Part shown: in pieces, positions 11,546-22,809 of the stretch
How positions within the stretch are numbered: position 1 is the first letter of the stretch
Layout: each line of letters starts with the position of its first letter
Source: Tenrec ecaudatus
Lineage: Eukaryota; Chordata; Mammalia; Afrosoricida; Tenrecidae
Assembly (NCBI RefSeq): GCF_050624435.1
Contig: NC_134539.1
Span: 119,023,525 to 119,087,524 of the forward strand
Length of the DNA: 64,000 nt
Direction: 5' to 3'
The notes under the pieces: generated by a model
The model's database searches: none
Told to the model about the DNA's origin: nothing
The model's input: only the letters and a program-made list of their open reading frames with translations
Program-made: the position numbers and the translations under genes

Positions 11546-12260
11546 GCTCTCCACCTTTCCTGAACATCGTCACTTAGTTTCCCCCACTACATGACAGGTC
11601 TCTGTCCTGTCCGTCATGGGAGCCACCAGGGCTCCTAAAGTGGACATAAATGTAACTGTGGTGTAAGCAGAGGAGAATGATTAAGAAACAGAACAGAGTT
11701 GAAGACCAGATCCTTTGGCTGCAGCTCTTTCCAGCAGACCCCCTGCCCCATCACCTGTCTCCACCCAAGAAGAGAGGGAGGTGCTCAGACCTGACTCATC
11801 CTAACTGCACCCCTGCTGACTTGGCATTGTTGCCACTTCCTTTTAAGGTGCCAGCAAAGGATTGCTAAGAATCACACAGGCACAGAATCTGGCCCAGATT
11901 TGAGGTGCTGGCTATGCAGAAGCTGATGGACTCCCATCTATTTTACCTTTTACCTACTAAACTTTATTTTGTTGTTGTTTCTACAACTTAGTGACATTGA
12001 CGGTAGTCTTTGAATTGTGTAACCATTCCCGCCCTCTTTTTCTGAGTTTTCCCTCCCTCGTTAACACAGTTACTGTCCCCTCAGGTTGCTGTGTAACCTT
12101 TCAAGTTACTGTTGTCAATGTGGTCCCATATAGGTAGTTCTTAAGAGAACATAGTTCTCTAAGTAGGTCTCTAATTACGGCTCAGTTTTTAAAGGTCTTC
12201 AGGGGACATTTCTGGTTTAAGGCTCCTGGCTTATATGTATGCCTTTTCTATGTCCATTAC
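11546..12260. other. Non-coding, no gene recognised
   Basis: The only frames here are short. There is a pyrimidine-rich stretch and some generic LINE-like A/T sequence near 11930-12060. Nothing specific was identified. Confidence 0.4.
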
Positions 12261-12264
12261 AGGA

Positions 12265-12460
12265 TTCCTGGGTGATACAAGCAGTTGAGGCTCAGCTGCT
12301 GCCCTACAAGGCTGACGGCTGTGGCTGGACTCCACCCAGTAGCACTGTGGGCAAAAGCCCTGGACACCCGTGTCCATAGAGATGATAACCAAAGACCCCA
12401 TGGAGCAGTTCTACGCTGTTCCATATGGGGTCACCAGGAGTCAGAATCAAATCAATGCGA
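12265..12460 (+). mobile_element. AfroSINE
   Basis: Sense copy with the typical tail blocks gcagttctacgctgttccat and gtcaccaggagtcagaatca. The tRNA-derived head is diverged. Confidence 0.7.
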
Positions 12461-12903
12461 TCTGTGTGTGAGTTTGCTTTACTCTTTATTATAGCATGTA
12501 GAGAGAAGGAGCAGATAAAGATGGGAGACTGAGTGTCCTTTATCGCTTCCATCTGTCCAGTGAACACCCTGTGCGGCCATTTTTCGGGAAGTCTTACAGA
12601 GTACAAACGAGCTGAGCACTGCTTAGGCACAGCCAGGAGCAGGAACCCAGGCCTCTGCATCTTCAAGCTTGCTTCTTCACACAGAACAAAATAACAGCTC
12701 GCACCGTCTTTTATTATGATTAAAAAAAAAACAACAGTGCTGTGGAGAATGTTAGAAAATTCCGAAGCAAAACGAAACAAGCAAAGCCCCAAATCATTTG
12801 CAGGTATTGACCACGGTGATCAATAGACTTGCCCTCAGACAGCACATCAGAAAGTGAACTAATGAAGATACACGTAGGTTAAAATTTAATATCATCATTT
12901 GTT

Positions 12904-13112
12904 CAGGAGCACTGGTGGTGTAGTGGTTACGTGTTGGGCTGCTAAACACAAGCTCAGCGGTTTGAAACCACCAGCTGCTTTGTGGAAGAAATATGAGAAT
13001 TTCCACTCATGAAAAAAAATGTATAGCTTCAGAAACCCACGGGGGCAGTTCTACCCAGTCCTGCAGGGTCAGTATGAGTTGGAATTGACTCCGTGGCAAT
13101 GAGTTTCATCAT
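12904..13112 (+). mobile_element. AfroSINE, near full length
   Basis: One of the clearest copies: head gcactggtggtgtagtggtt, gggctgctaaacacaagctc, then gaaacccacgggggcagttc and ttggaattgactccgtggca. The frames through it are shadows of the SINE. Confidence 0.9.
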
Positions 13113-13559
13113 TTGTTTTCCCTTTTGACTGATTTAAAATTTGTTCTTGTTTTTATTAGTTTTGCTTTCTTTTTGGATTGAAGTATCTCTGCGTTTTATT
13201 TGTTATTGTCATTTGTTTGTTTGATTGATTTTCTTCCTTTTAAATCCAGGATAGGTAAATCTACAGCGAGAGTAACTAGATGCCTTGTTTCTTCGTGTTG
13301 TAACAGGGGAGGATGGGGGAATGGAGAGCTAATAGCAAGAGTGCAACAATGAAGGGAAGGCTGTCTAGTTGATTGTAGTGATGATTTCGCAGTGCTTTCA
13401 GACATGCTCAGACCACTGGATTGCATGGCACTTGAATTACGAGTCAATCTAAGAAAAAGTCAGTAGAAATTCCCTGTGGCTTTCATGTTTTAGTGTTATC
13501 TTCAAGTCTTTTTTGTCTTTGTGTTTTCTTCCAAGAAGGGATTGTAGAAAAAAAGACAG

Positions 13560-14330
13560 TTTCATAAGCTGTGGTTTTTTTCTTTCCGTTTTATTAGCAT
13601 ATAATCTATATGTCATACAGTTCAATAGTTCAATCATATCAAGAAGAGTTGTACAATCATGACCACAATCAATTTTAGACCTTTTTTTATCCCTTGTATT
13701 CCTTGTTATTAGTGTAATTTTTCCCCTTCAAATTATGGCAAAAATATGCACAACAAAACGTTCTCCAATTCAACATGTACATGTTCAACTGCCCCATGTT
13801 TCGCTCAGGGCCACTGATTATCCTCTTCATGTTGTGCAACCATTATTGATCTCCTTCTTCAAATTATTTCACCCCCATTGACATAAGCTCAGTGCCCCTA
13901 AGCATAAACTCTTCATCCGGCCAGGGTGACCATTGGTCAACTTTGGTTTCTATTTTTACTAGTTTTCTTGATATACAATTCACATATCATACACTTCTAT
14001 AGTTAATTTGCTTTTAAAGAGAGTAATATATGCATCATCATAATCAGTGTCAGTGCTCCCTCCTTCCTCCCACATTCCTTGTTTGTGCCCCAATTCCCCT
14101 CCCCTCTTTCACCCCCCCCCTTGTGTCCCTAATAAACCATCGCTTCAGTTATTGTCTCTGTGAACCCACTCCTGTGCTTCTTAAACGGGGAAGCCCAACA
14201 GACACAATAAAAACCCAAGAATAAAACAAAATAGAAAGAAAGAAGAAAAACAATAACATAAAGATAGAAAGAAAAGACCACCAGCCACAGTGGAAAAGCC
14301 AGAGAATGCATTTCTGTTGTGGAACAAACC
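13560..14330 (-). mobile_element. Older L1 3' region
   Basis: Antisense L1-like sequence of an older subfamily: a gttgtacaatcatgaccaca box near 13650, a repeat of it at 13965-14050, then attgtctctgtgaacccact and an A-rich block at 14205-14275. The same order recurs at 56470-56760. Borders are uncertain and more than one insertion may be present. Confidence 0.55.
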
Positions 14331-14524
14331 AGAAATGGTTAAGCCTAAAACAAATTCCGATCGGGTGAAGAAGGCGGTGCACTGACCAAGTATCAATTAT
14401 ACAGTAGTGTGATCCACCACAATCAGGTTTGCAGTGACCTCTGTCTGATAGCAAAGCTATTTGAGTCTCTTGCCTGTGGCCAGAGGGGTCTGCCAGAGAC
14501 GTCATCTGTCTGGTTATTCCGCCG

Positions 14525-16105
14525 ATGGATTTAGACTGTCAAGAAATACATGCAAAGCATGCTTTCCTGAAAACACTTAACTTTGAACAAAGCACCAAAC
14601 TACACAAATGCAGAATGAAACAGCACTTCAACACCACCAAGAGCAGTCATCGTAAACGGTGTGAAGGTCACTTCACTTCGTCGCTGCGCTCTGCTCACTT
14701 TTAAACAGGAGACAGTTAAAACCAAATATTTCCCACAATCAATATCCCAACTCTAGGGCATGTTTCAGAAAGTCTTCAACTTCATGTTTTAAAGCGACGA
14801 GGAGAGTGTGATCGAGATCTGGAACGTGCTGAGTATCCTCCATGACTCTAGTAGGGAGAAGGTGATTGCCTTCTATCAATTTGATCCGGGTCTTGAGCGG
14901 CTGGCTCTCCATCCTCCTCCTGCACCACCGTCTCCTCTGTATGGTCTATGATACCAGTCCCGATCATCCTAACCTCAGTCGTACCCTCTCACAGTAGCCC
15001 CGACAGCGTGAACTGCCACAGGCAGGCCTATGCACCCCATATACTCCTAAGTACCAGGTGTCTGGCGTGTGTGCCCTCTTTGTTATGGAAAAAATCAACT
15101 CTGATCCTAGGCCATCAAGTGCCTTTCCATTGGCACGCTCGTTAGTTTCCTTAGCATCGCCTACAATTTCAAAACACACGAAGGCAAATCCTCCTGAATG
15201 CCTAGCCTGCTGGTCACATACACACAGCAGTGGGGCCATATTTAGAGTACACTTCTCTTAGGTCTCTTTCTGGGGTGTATAAGCTCAACCCAAATACTGC
15301 AAGACAGCAGTTGGGGTGAGGGTTTACTCGATTCCCATCAAGACGCCTGTGGATAGACAGGGGAGAATCTCTACTGTAAGAACTGCTACCGGACAGATAG
15401 GAACTGGAAACACAGGGAATTCAGGGCAGATGAGCCCTTCAGGACCAGCAGTGTGAGTGGCAATACTGGGAGGATTGAGGGAGGGTGGGTTGGAAAGGGG
15501 GAACCGACTACAGGGATCTATATGTGACTTCCTCCCTGGGGGACAGACAACAGAAAAGTGGGTGAAGGGAGACATCAGACAGGGCAAGAAATGACAAAAT
15601 AATAATTTATAAATTATCAAGGGTTCATGAGGGAGTGGGGGGGGGAGGGGAAAATAAGGAGTTGATGCAAAGGTCTTAAATGGAGAGCAAATGTTTTGAG
15701 AATGATGAGGGCAGTGAATGTACAGATGTGCTTTACACAATTGATGTATGTATGGATTGGGATAACAGTTGTATGAGCCCCTAATAAAATGATTAAAAAT
15801 AAATAAAACTGCTACCAGATCGTGGAACCGGACTGAGACGGAGATCTTGTGCAATGCCTTCGTGAACCTCTTCTGGATCTAGACCTAGATTCAGATCTGG
15901 ATCTGGACGTTCATATGGAAGGCCTGAGCTCTTCCTTGGAGCGAGACCTGGCAGATTCCCCAGATCCATGAGCACTCCCACCTCTGGGAGATGAACGGGA
16001 TTCCTGCTCTCCGTAGTCGCCCCTCCACGGGCTTCGTTGGAAGCCGTCAACACCCCGGGCCACAGCAGCTGCTTAGATCGCAGCTCTGAGAGCCGCTCAG
16101 AGATG
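14525..16105 (-). pseudogene. TRA2BP: TRA2B processed pseudogene, split by L1
   Basis: Minus-strand intronless copy of the splicing activator Tra2-beta (RS domain, RRM, RS domain). From 16010 to 15822 the first RS domain reads GEQESRS, SAHGSGESARSRSKEE, then SRSRSESRSRSRRGSRRHCT. After an L1 it resumes at 15392 with [14 protein letters not shown], then [20 protein letters not shown] and [10 protein letters not shown]. The RRM continues as DQQARHSGGFAFVCFE near 15210 and FSITKRAHTPDT near 15085. The C-terminal WRASRSRPGSN region lies near 14905. The match then runs through 3'UTR-like sequence (tgcatttgtgtagtttggtg, read on the minus strand near 14600). Stops and frameshifts are scattered. The GSSR linker after the RRM favours TRA2B over TRA2A as parent. 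Confidence 0.88.
15394..15806 (+). mobile_element. L1 3' end inserted inside the TRA2B pseudogene
   Basis: Sense L1 tail ending in cccctaataaaatgattaaa. Target-site duplication: aactgctaccgga at 15381-15393 and aactgctaccaga at 15807-15819, which are TRA2B-derived bases. It splits the pseudogene within the first RS domain. Confidence 0.87.
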
Positions 16106-16630
16106 ACACACTTGGCTCTCGCCCAAACGAGCTCATTTTTATCAAGGAATCATCCCTTCCCCCGAGTCCTCCCTGAGTGATGTACACTGGGTCCCTCAGG
16201 TCACTTCTTGCTGCTGTCTTTGTCGTTCCTCTCATCCTTCTACTTTTGGGCAGGTCCTCCTTGGTTCCCTGCAGGCCCTGGTTGTACCGGGCAGGGAACA
16301 GCCCAGAGGCCTCTATCTATGACCTGCATTCAAGACAGGGCTGCCCAGGGCTGGGCCTCTCCAGGATGGCACCCGCTGGTACATGTGCGCTGCCCCCAGC
16401 CTGACTCCTGTGCACAATCTCTCCTGTGCGTCCTGTCTCTTCCCCGACACCAGTTTGGGGCACCCACTGCTGCTCCTAACGTAGGCATTCATGAGCTCTC
16501 GAGAGAGCCCATGGGTGACCTGGGTGAAGCAGCAGGGAGATGCAGTGTGCACCTGGCCTGCGAGGGAACCAGAGCCACAGGGAACAGGCAGGAAGAAGCA
16601 GGGAGATGGCATCACTCAGAGTTGAAGGTT
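16106..16630. other. Non-coding, no gene recognised
   Basis: GC-richer unique-looking sequence. A 158-codon plus frame (16208-16684) is open, but I see no recognisable domain, splice context or promoter, and its codon use looks random. I would not annotate a gene here. Confidence 0.4.
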
Positions 16631-16639
16631 GGGGGGAAA

Positions 16640-16985
16640 GGTAGCTGGAACAACATTTGGTCTCCCCCCACCCCTCTTTGTTAGTAGTTGTATCCAGATA
16701 TACTCCCACCAGAAATGCAGTTTCAGCAAGTTCCAATGGCTGGGTATTTTGTCCACACTTACTGTCAGTCATTTAGATCATTGTCTTTCTAGTGGGGAAA
16801 TGGGGGTGGGTGGGTGGGGTGGAGTGGTATCTCTTTGTGGTTTTAATCTGTGACTCCCCAGTGCCCTAGGCTGCTGAGCGTTGCTTGATATCTGTTGGTT
16901 ATGAGAATCCTCTTTGGTCAGGTGCCCATTCAAGTCTTTTGGCCATTTGTCTGTTTGGATTATTTAACATGGAGATGCCTAAACC
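16640..16985 (-). mobile_element. Old L1 3' UTR fragment
   Basis: Antisense L1 landmarks: cccaccagaaatgcagtttc, ctttctagtgggg, gtatctctttgtggttttaa and gtgcccattcaagtcttttg. These match the general mammalian L1M tail and are much more diverged than the young L1 copies in the window. Confidence 0.65.
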
Positions 16986-18000
16986 CACCATTACTTCTCC
17001 ATCCCTTCCTTTCCTGTGCGAAGCCTTAACAGGCCTCTTGTCACCCCATGTTCCGTAGTGGAGCCTCTCTTCCACATGGCTCTCTCCAGGATGTTCCAAC
17101 AGAGGAAGAGCGCTGATTTTTGGCATCACAATAACCATCAGCAAACCCGTACCTGATCTAGTAGCATAGAAGCAGCAGGAAGGGGTCTGTCCTATAGCGG
17201 AGGAAGTGAGCTTCAAGAGCTGCAGTAGAAAATTCAAGTCAGCATGTTCCATCCTCTGTGAGAGCCAGGAATTAGAGAAAGACGTCACTGCTCAGGGCTG
17301 TGAAGTGCAACACCAAGAGGCTCAGTTCTTAACTCTGACGTTTTTTTAATCTCCACGTCTATCTTATTTTTCAGGCTCTAGCTCCCTCTTCAGGGGATAT
17401 AGGTCTTGAGCCAGATGGCCTTGTTCCTTCTCTTTTGGGGGAACTTCATCAGTTCTTGGAAAACATCTTACAGCAGGGCACTGTCTTGTGTAAGTCAGCC
17501 GGATGACGGTGCTCTTAGGGAACAGTTGGATGGGGTGTCTGCATCTCGCTAATGACCCAGTTACGCCTCCGTCCCCCGGAAGATTGTTCAGCTCCAGGAA
17601 CTGGGGGAGATGAAATGCTGGAGGATAGCCCAGAACCCTTTCAAAGCTTCCGTGATGTTCTTGGTGGCTTGAACTTGAACTCTCTCAGGTCATAACACTT
17701 CAGGAATGTGGTTCCAACATCTGCTTACAACTCTTGCCAAAGAAAGGTATAGGTTTCTTTTATTTTGGTCTAAACCATCACAGCAAACCATCTACCCATT
17801 TAACCATTTTCTACACCTGCAATTCCTGCGCATAGGTTACATTTTCCGTAGTTTTCCATCGCTCTTACTATTTCTACTCAATTTATTTCACCACGATTCG
17901 ATTCAGTGTTCCCTAAACTATGATTTAGAGTTACTGCTCCCTGTGATTTCGTATAGATAATTCTTTTTTAAAGAGGCTATGTGCAACAAGAGCAGTCTTG
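16986..18000. other. Non-coding; old L1-like piece near 17755-17975
   Basis: No coding region was recognised. A 129-codon minus frame at 16899-17288 overlaps L1-derived sequence and has no similarity that I know. The stretch from about 17755 has the antisense L1-tail flavour seen elsewhere (ccatcacagcaaaccatcta, then ttagagttactgctccctgt). Confidence 0.4.
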
Positions 18001-18107
18001 AGTCATCGAGCTAAGCTGCGGTCCTGCTCCCAGCAAGCTGTGCAGCCTTAGAAGCCCTATAGAGGGTCGCTGCAAGTTCGAATGGGCCCAATGGCAGTGG
18101 GTTGTTC
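18000..18107 (+). mobile_element. AfroSINE 3' part
   Basis: Diverged sense copy recognised mainly by its end: gccctatagagggtcgctgc, then cccaatggcagtgggttg. Confidence 0.65.
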
Positions 18108-18159
18108 CATATAACGATAACTGTATTTGAGGCTTTGAGAGCATCTCAGGGCACTATTT

Positions 18160-18400
18160 TCCTTTTATTTTTAACGAATCATTTTACTGAGGGTTCCTAC
18201 AGCTCTTATCACAATCTATACAGCAATTGTATTGAGCACATTTGTACATTTGTTGCCATCATCATTTTCAAAACATTTTCTTTCTACTTGAGCCTTTAGT
18301 ATCAGCTCCTCTTTTTTCCCCTCCTTCCCCCACCCTCATGACCCCTTGATAAATTATAAATTATTATTATTTTCATATCTTGCACCATCTGCTGCCTCTC
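18160..18400 (-). mobile_element. L1 3' end, short truncated copy
   Basis: Antisense L1 tail: aatcattttactgagggttc, ttatcacaatctatacagca, then gataaattataaattatt and tatcttgcaccatctgctgc. Confidence 0.75.
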
Positions 18401-18479
18401 AGGACATTGTCTCCTAGGGTTTTCCCAGTCTCAATCAATCAAGTTAAGTCCGGATTCCATAGGAGTTTTTAAAAAGTAG

Positions 18480-18740
18480 TGCATTGTCAGTGGAACATTA
18501 GCCAACAAGTTAGGTTCTCATTTAACCATTTCTATACAAATTGTTCAATGGCATGGGTCCCACGACATTTCCAGAGACATTTTGATCGATGGGTCTTTGC
18601 ACAATGCGCCAGCATTTCCGTGCTTTCTCCTCTGGTGGTCTCATTTCCACTATTTCCCCTCCCTGCCCACAGCTTACCTTCTCATCTTTGTTTTACAGTA
18701 AACGTTGACTTTGGGTCTCATACAGGTAATTAAAAAAGAA
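18480..18740 (-). mobile_element. Old L1-like tail fragment
   Basis: Low-confidence antisense LINE-like sequence (catttaaccatttctataca, then tttgatcgatgggtctttgc). It is similar in style to 17755-17960. Confidence 0.4.
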
Positions 18741-18774
18741 TAACACAGTACTCGTGAATGATTTTGTTTACTTC

Positions 18775-19340
18775 GTTGCGTATTTATTGAGTTAGCTGTT
18801 GGTTTCCAGAAGAATTTGAAATTCCGTTACATCTTTCCAGGCCCGGCCCCTTTTGATCAGGATCCATCTATTGAGACCCTGCCGCTCTGACATGAAGCGA
18901 GGACAAGAGTGGAGAAAGCCTGTGGGCCGGGCCAAACCTGGAAGCTGAGGGCTGGGTGAGGAAATGGTCAGCGAGGGCACCCCGGAAGCCTCGGTGACGC
19001 TGAGCAATTTCATGTTCTTCACCTGCTGCTTTGACTGTTTTGAGGCCTAGAGGCTGGCCCATTCCCTTTGAGTTCGCTCTTCAGCTCCTCCTCGTACCAA
19101 GTTCTCACTCCTGGGTCAGTCTGTCTGAGCCACTGGGGACAGTTCCTACGCCTCCCGAGCCTGCAGAAGTCATCAAAACGCCCAATCAAGTGAGTCCAAT
19201 GCCCCCATGGTGCCTCGCTGTCACTGCCCTGCTCGCCCACCCAGATACCATTCCCAGCTTGTCTCCGGTGCAAAGGTCTGTGTGGTGCTGCCCCGTGGGG
19301 TGCTGTGCCGCTGTGCCTCTGGGAGCCAGGAATATAATAA
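18775..19340 (-). other. Unrecognised region; possible retrocopy of an unknown transcript
   Basis: On the minus strand a frame reads GRFDDFCRLGRRRNCPQWLR, then QTDPGVRTWYEEELKSELKG (19200-19055). Further down is an AATAAA at 18788-18783, shortly before a plausible transcript end. The combination of protein-like text, loss of frame and a poly(A) signal suggests a processed pseudogene. I do not recognise the parent and may be wrong. Confidence 0.35.
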
Positions 19341-20221
19341 ACCTAGTTCTTTGATTTGGCCCCCACTTGTCTGCCAGCTTGTTATGCTGTGGTGGCCTGT
19401 GTGTTGTTGGGATGCTGGAAGCTGTGTCCCTGGTATTCCAAATGTTTGCTGTGTTTTCTCGGACTATGCAAAGGCATTGGCCTGTGTGGATCAGAACAAA
19501 CTATGGATAGTGGAGAAGAATGGGCATTCTGGAATGCCTCATGGTGCTCTTGTGGAACTTGTCCAGGGATCACGGGGCAATGATGCAAACAGAACAAGGG
19601 AACACTGCATGGTGTGAAACTAGGAAAGGTGTGCATCAGGGTTGTATCCTCCCATCATGCTTGTTTAATCTGTATGCTGAGAAATCCATCAGAGAAGCTG
19701 GATTATATGATGAAGAATGTGGCATCTACACTGGAGGAAGGCTTATTAACAACCTGCGATCTGTAGATGACACAACTTTGCTTGATAAAAGTGAGGAGGA
19801 CTTGAAGCACTTGCTGGTGAAGATCAAAGATTGCAGCCTTCGGTGTGGATTACAACTCTTTGTAAACTGGACCAATAGGTAACACCGTGATAACCAGAAG
19901 AGACTGAAGTTGTCAAGGATTTTGTCTTGCTTGGATCCACAATCAATGCTCATGGAAGCAGCCGTCAAGAGAGAAAAAGACACATTTCATTGGGTAAATC
20001 TGCAGCATCAGGCCTCACTAGAGTATTGAAAAGCAAAGATGTTACTTTGATGACTAAGGTGTGCCTGGCCAAAACCGTAGTATTTTCAATTGCTTCGTAT
20101 GCATGTGAAAGTTGGACAATGATTAAGGAAGACCGAAGAAGAATAAATCATCTGAATTGTGGAGCTGGAGAAGAATATTGAAAGTACTATTGACTGACAA
20201 AAGGACAAGCCGATCTGCATG

Positions 20222-20650
20222 TGAGGGGAAGATGAGCCAGCCAGGGTGGAGTATAGTGCACACGGGCACAGATCGGAGCTGGAAACACAGGACAGATGAA
20301 CCCCTCAGGACCAATACTGAGAGTAGCCATACCAGGAGGGGAAGGGGAAAGTCGGGGAGAAGAGGGGAACCGATCACAAGGATCTACATATAACCCCCCT
20401 CCCTGGAAAATGGATAACAGAAAGGTGGATGAAGGGAGATATCGGACAGTGTAAGACATGAAAAAATAATAATAATGTATAAATTATTAAGGGTGAGGGA
20501 GGGAGGCTAGGAAGGGAAAAGTGAGTTGGTACCAAAGGTTCAAGTAGAAAGCAAATGTTTGAACATGATGTACAAATGTGCTGGACACGATGGATGGATG
20601 TGTGGATTGTGATAAGGCTTGTACGAGCCCCCAATTAAATGATTAAAAAA
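20222..20650 (+). mobile_element. L1 3' end inside RTE
   Basis: Sense L1 tail from a gatgagccagccagggtgga block to gagcccccaattaaatgatt and a short A run. Confidence 0.8.
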
Positions 20651-20652
20651 GG

Positions 20653-20996
20653 TATGAACGGGGAACTGACTATAATGATTGACATATAACACACACACAC
20701 ACACATACCAACGAGGGGACAAACAATAGAAATGTGGGCAAAGGGAGACAGCAGATGGTGTAAGATATGAACATGATCATAATTTATACTTTACCAGGAT
20801 CCACAAGGCTGGGAGGGAGGGAAAACAGAAGAGCTGATAGCAATGGCTCAAGGAGAAAGAAAATGCCTCCCTCCCCAAGAAAATATTTTGAAAATGATGA
20901 TGGCAACATATGTACAATTGTGTTTGATACAATTGATGTATGCATTGTCATAAGAGCTCTAAGAGCTCCCAATAAAACGATTTATTAATAATAAAA
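20653..20996 (+). mobile_element. Second L1 3' end, tandem with the previous one
   Basis: A shorter, more diverged L1 tail of the same orientation, ending gagctcccaataaaacgatt. A CA microsatellite (about 20691-20705) lies near its 5' end. Both L1s separate the RTE thumb from its tail. Confidence 0.75.
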
Positions 20997-21265
20997 GAAG
21001 TCTGGCCATAGTGTTCCTTAGAGACAAGGATGGCGAGACTTAGTCTTCAATACTTAGGCCATGTTGTCAGAAGAGACCAATCCCTGGAGCAGGACATCAT
21101 GTTTGGTAAAGTAGAGGGGCAGCAAACGAGAGGGCCACCAACAGTGGCCTCAAGCACAGGCACAATTGTGAGGATGGCACAGGGCTGGGCGGTGCGTTGT
21201 TCTGTTGGGCACAGGGTCCCTAAGAGATGGAATTGACTTGATGGAACCTAATGACAACAACAACT

Positions 21266-21850
21266 TTTCTTGGTCTCTCTGATTCCCCTTTCTCACCCAC
21301 ACCCAACTTAACATCGCATGTGGACAAAGCCAAGGCAAAATTTGGGACTCACTGCTGCCTGCAGCCTTGTGGGATCGAGCCACGCCCCTGTCCCTCTGGA
21401 CCCGGAGGAGGCTGGCGATCATCAGTTGGGACATTCCGGATGCTGCTGTATTGTGCTGTGAAGGACGCATTCTGGGATTTCTTGCATCAGCCCAGGGGTT
21501 CAGGGCGTAAGACAACAGCACAGTGGCTCACTTGTTGGGGTTAATGTGTGGAAATGTTTTTCCATAGTGAGAGGAGGTGCAATGTTGGTGCTAGACGGGT
21601 AGGTACATGGACAGATGTACACATTAACCACTCCTCCCACAGAGGGCTCTCTGCCATAGCAGTTCTGACCACATAGGCTGATGTCATGGAATCCTGGCCA
21701 CCCAAGTTCACAGCAAGGGTGATGTCACTTTGTTCAGGGTGCTTCTGAGGAAATGATAACCAATAAGTAGGAAGCCAAGAGTTAGAGTCACTGTTTTGGT
21801 TCCAAGACAGCGCAACCAAAGCAGGGGCGTCTAAAATATCAGATAACTTT
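21266..21850. other. Non-coding, no gene recognised
   Basis: The short frames on both strands have no recognisable similarity. No clear repeat was identified. Confidence 0.4.
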
Positions 21851-21854
21851 TGCC

Positions 21855-22205
21855 CTACAGTTCTAGAGGCTAGAAATTAAAAATCAAGGTGTCAGCAGGG
21901 TTGGTTCCTTTTGGGGGCTCTGAGGTGACTCTTGTTCTAGGCCTGTCTCCCCAATTCAGTGGCTTCTGGAAATTCTGGATTTTCCTGGACTTGCAGCTGC
22001 CTCAGTCTAATCTGTGCCTCTGTTGTCTCCCCTCTGCATGTCTTAGCCTCTTCTATAAGGACACTGCTCACTGGATTAGGACTCACCCTCCCATGTATGA
22101 CTTCATGCTGACTTAACTGGCAACATCTCAAAACTTTATTTCCAAATAAGAACACACTCAGAGGTTCCCGAAGTTCGGACTTCAGCACATCTTTTCAGTG
22201 GACAC
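21855..22205 (-). mobile_element. Old MaLR (MLT1-type) LTR fragment
   Basis: Fossil class III non-autonomous LTR in antisense. Landmarks: ctacagttctagaggctaga, aaaatcaaggtgtcagcagg, ttctataaggacactgctca and tttatttccaaataagaaca. The divergence suggests an insertion that predates the afrotherian radiation. It is only a fragment. Confidence 0.65.
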
Positions 22206-22540
22206 AACTTAGTCCAGAACAGTTACCACGATGCCAAGCTTAGCTGATTCCATCAGTTGAGAAGAGACCTGCATGTGAACTGGCCCATCGCGTTTTCTCA
22301 GTTCTTGTTGGTCACAGGGGCTTTGACTGCCCAGACGTGACAGATAGATTGCACAGACTCCTGAGCAGCCTAACCCATATTTTGCCCAACTCCAATAGAA
22401 AGACTAGAATTGGGGAAGCCTGAACACGGCATGACTAGAGAAATGAGGCCAACCTTTCAATCACATTGTCATTCAACAAACATTGACAAGCCCCCACAAC
22501 ATGCCTTCCCTGGGTAGCAGACATGAGCAAGTTTTAGATC
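22206..22540. other. Non-coding, no feature recognised
   Basis: Ordinary unique-looking sequence with no open frame or repeat that I can support. Confidence 0.4.
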
Positions 22541-22549
22541 ATGGGTGTC

Positions 22550-22730
22550 CACATTGATCAGAACTGCTTACTGCAAGGTCATGCGCTCACATTCACCAGC
22601 TGCTCCTTGAAGGAAGTCGGGCGCTCTGCCTTTGCAAAGATTCTTTAAAGATGAAAAGCCTCGGGAAACCCCAGACAAGTTTGCTAGGAGTTGGAATCGA
22701 CTCCATGGAAGTGGTTTTTAGATCCATATC
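22550..22730 (+). mobile_element. AfroSINE
   Basis: Diverged sense copy ending in the clear taggagttggaatcgactcc box followed by atggaagtggtt. Confidence 0.7.
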
Positions 22731-22809
22731 AGGAGCCTTAATTGTGTTCGTTTTCTGACCCAGAATGTCTACATTCTGGAATGTATTTCATAGGAAAATA
22801 TCCTATGAA

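Larger units (their letters stand above)
19375..21265 (+). mobile_element. RTE LINE with internal deletion, split by two L1 tails
   Basis: A short piece of 5' untranslated RTE sequence (gtgtgttgttgggatgctgg) joins directly to the reverse transcriptase, so endonuclease and linker are missing. The palm reads RKGVHQGCILPSCLFNLYAE (19622-19681), then GRLINNLRSVDDTTLL (19738-19785; VDD replaces the usual YADD). The thumb end follows (WRRILKVL, 20164-20187). Two L1 tails then intervene. The RTE 3' tail resumes at about 20997 (gacaaggatggcgagactta) and ends at the characteristic gacaacaacaac (21253-21264). The palm is one of the best preserved in the window but is followed by frameshifts. Confidence 0.85.

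Noticed and set aside
12904-12990. tRNA-like A and B boxes as a tRNA gene
   Set aside because: They belong to the tRNA-derived head of an AfroSINE; no cloverleaf with a proper acceptor stem is visible.
16208-16684. 158-codon open frame as a gene
   Set aside because: No recognisable similarity, cysteine pattern or signal, and it partly overlaps L1-derived sequence.
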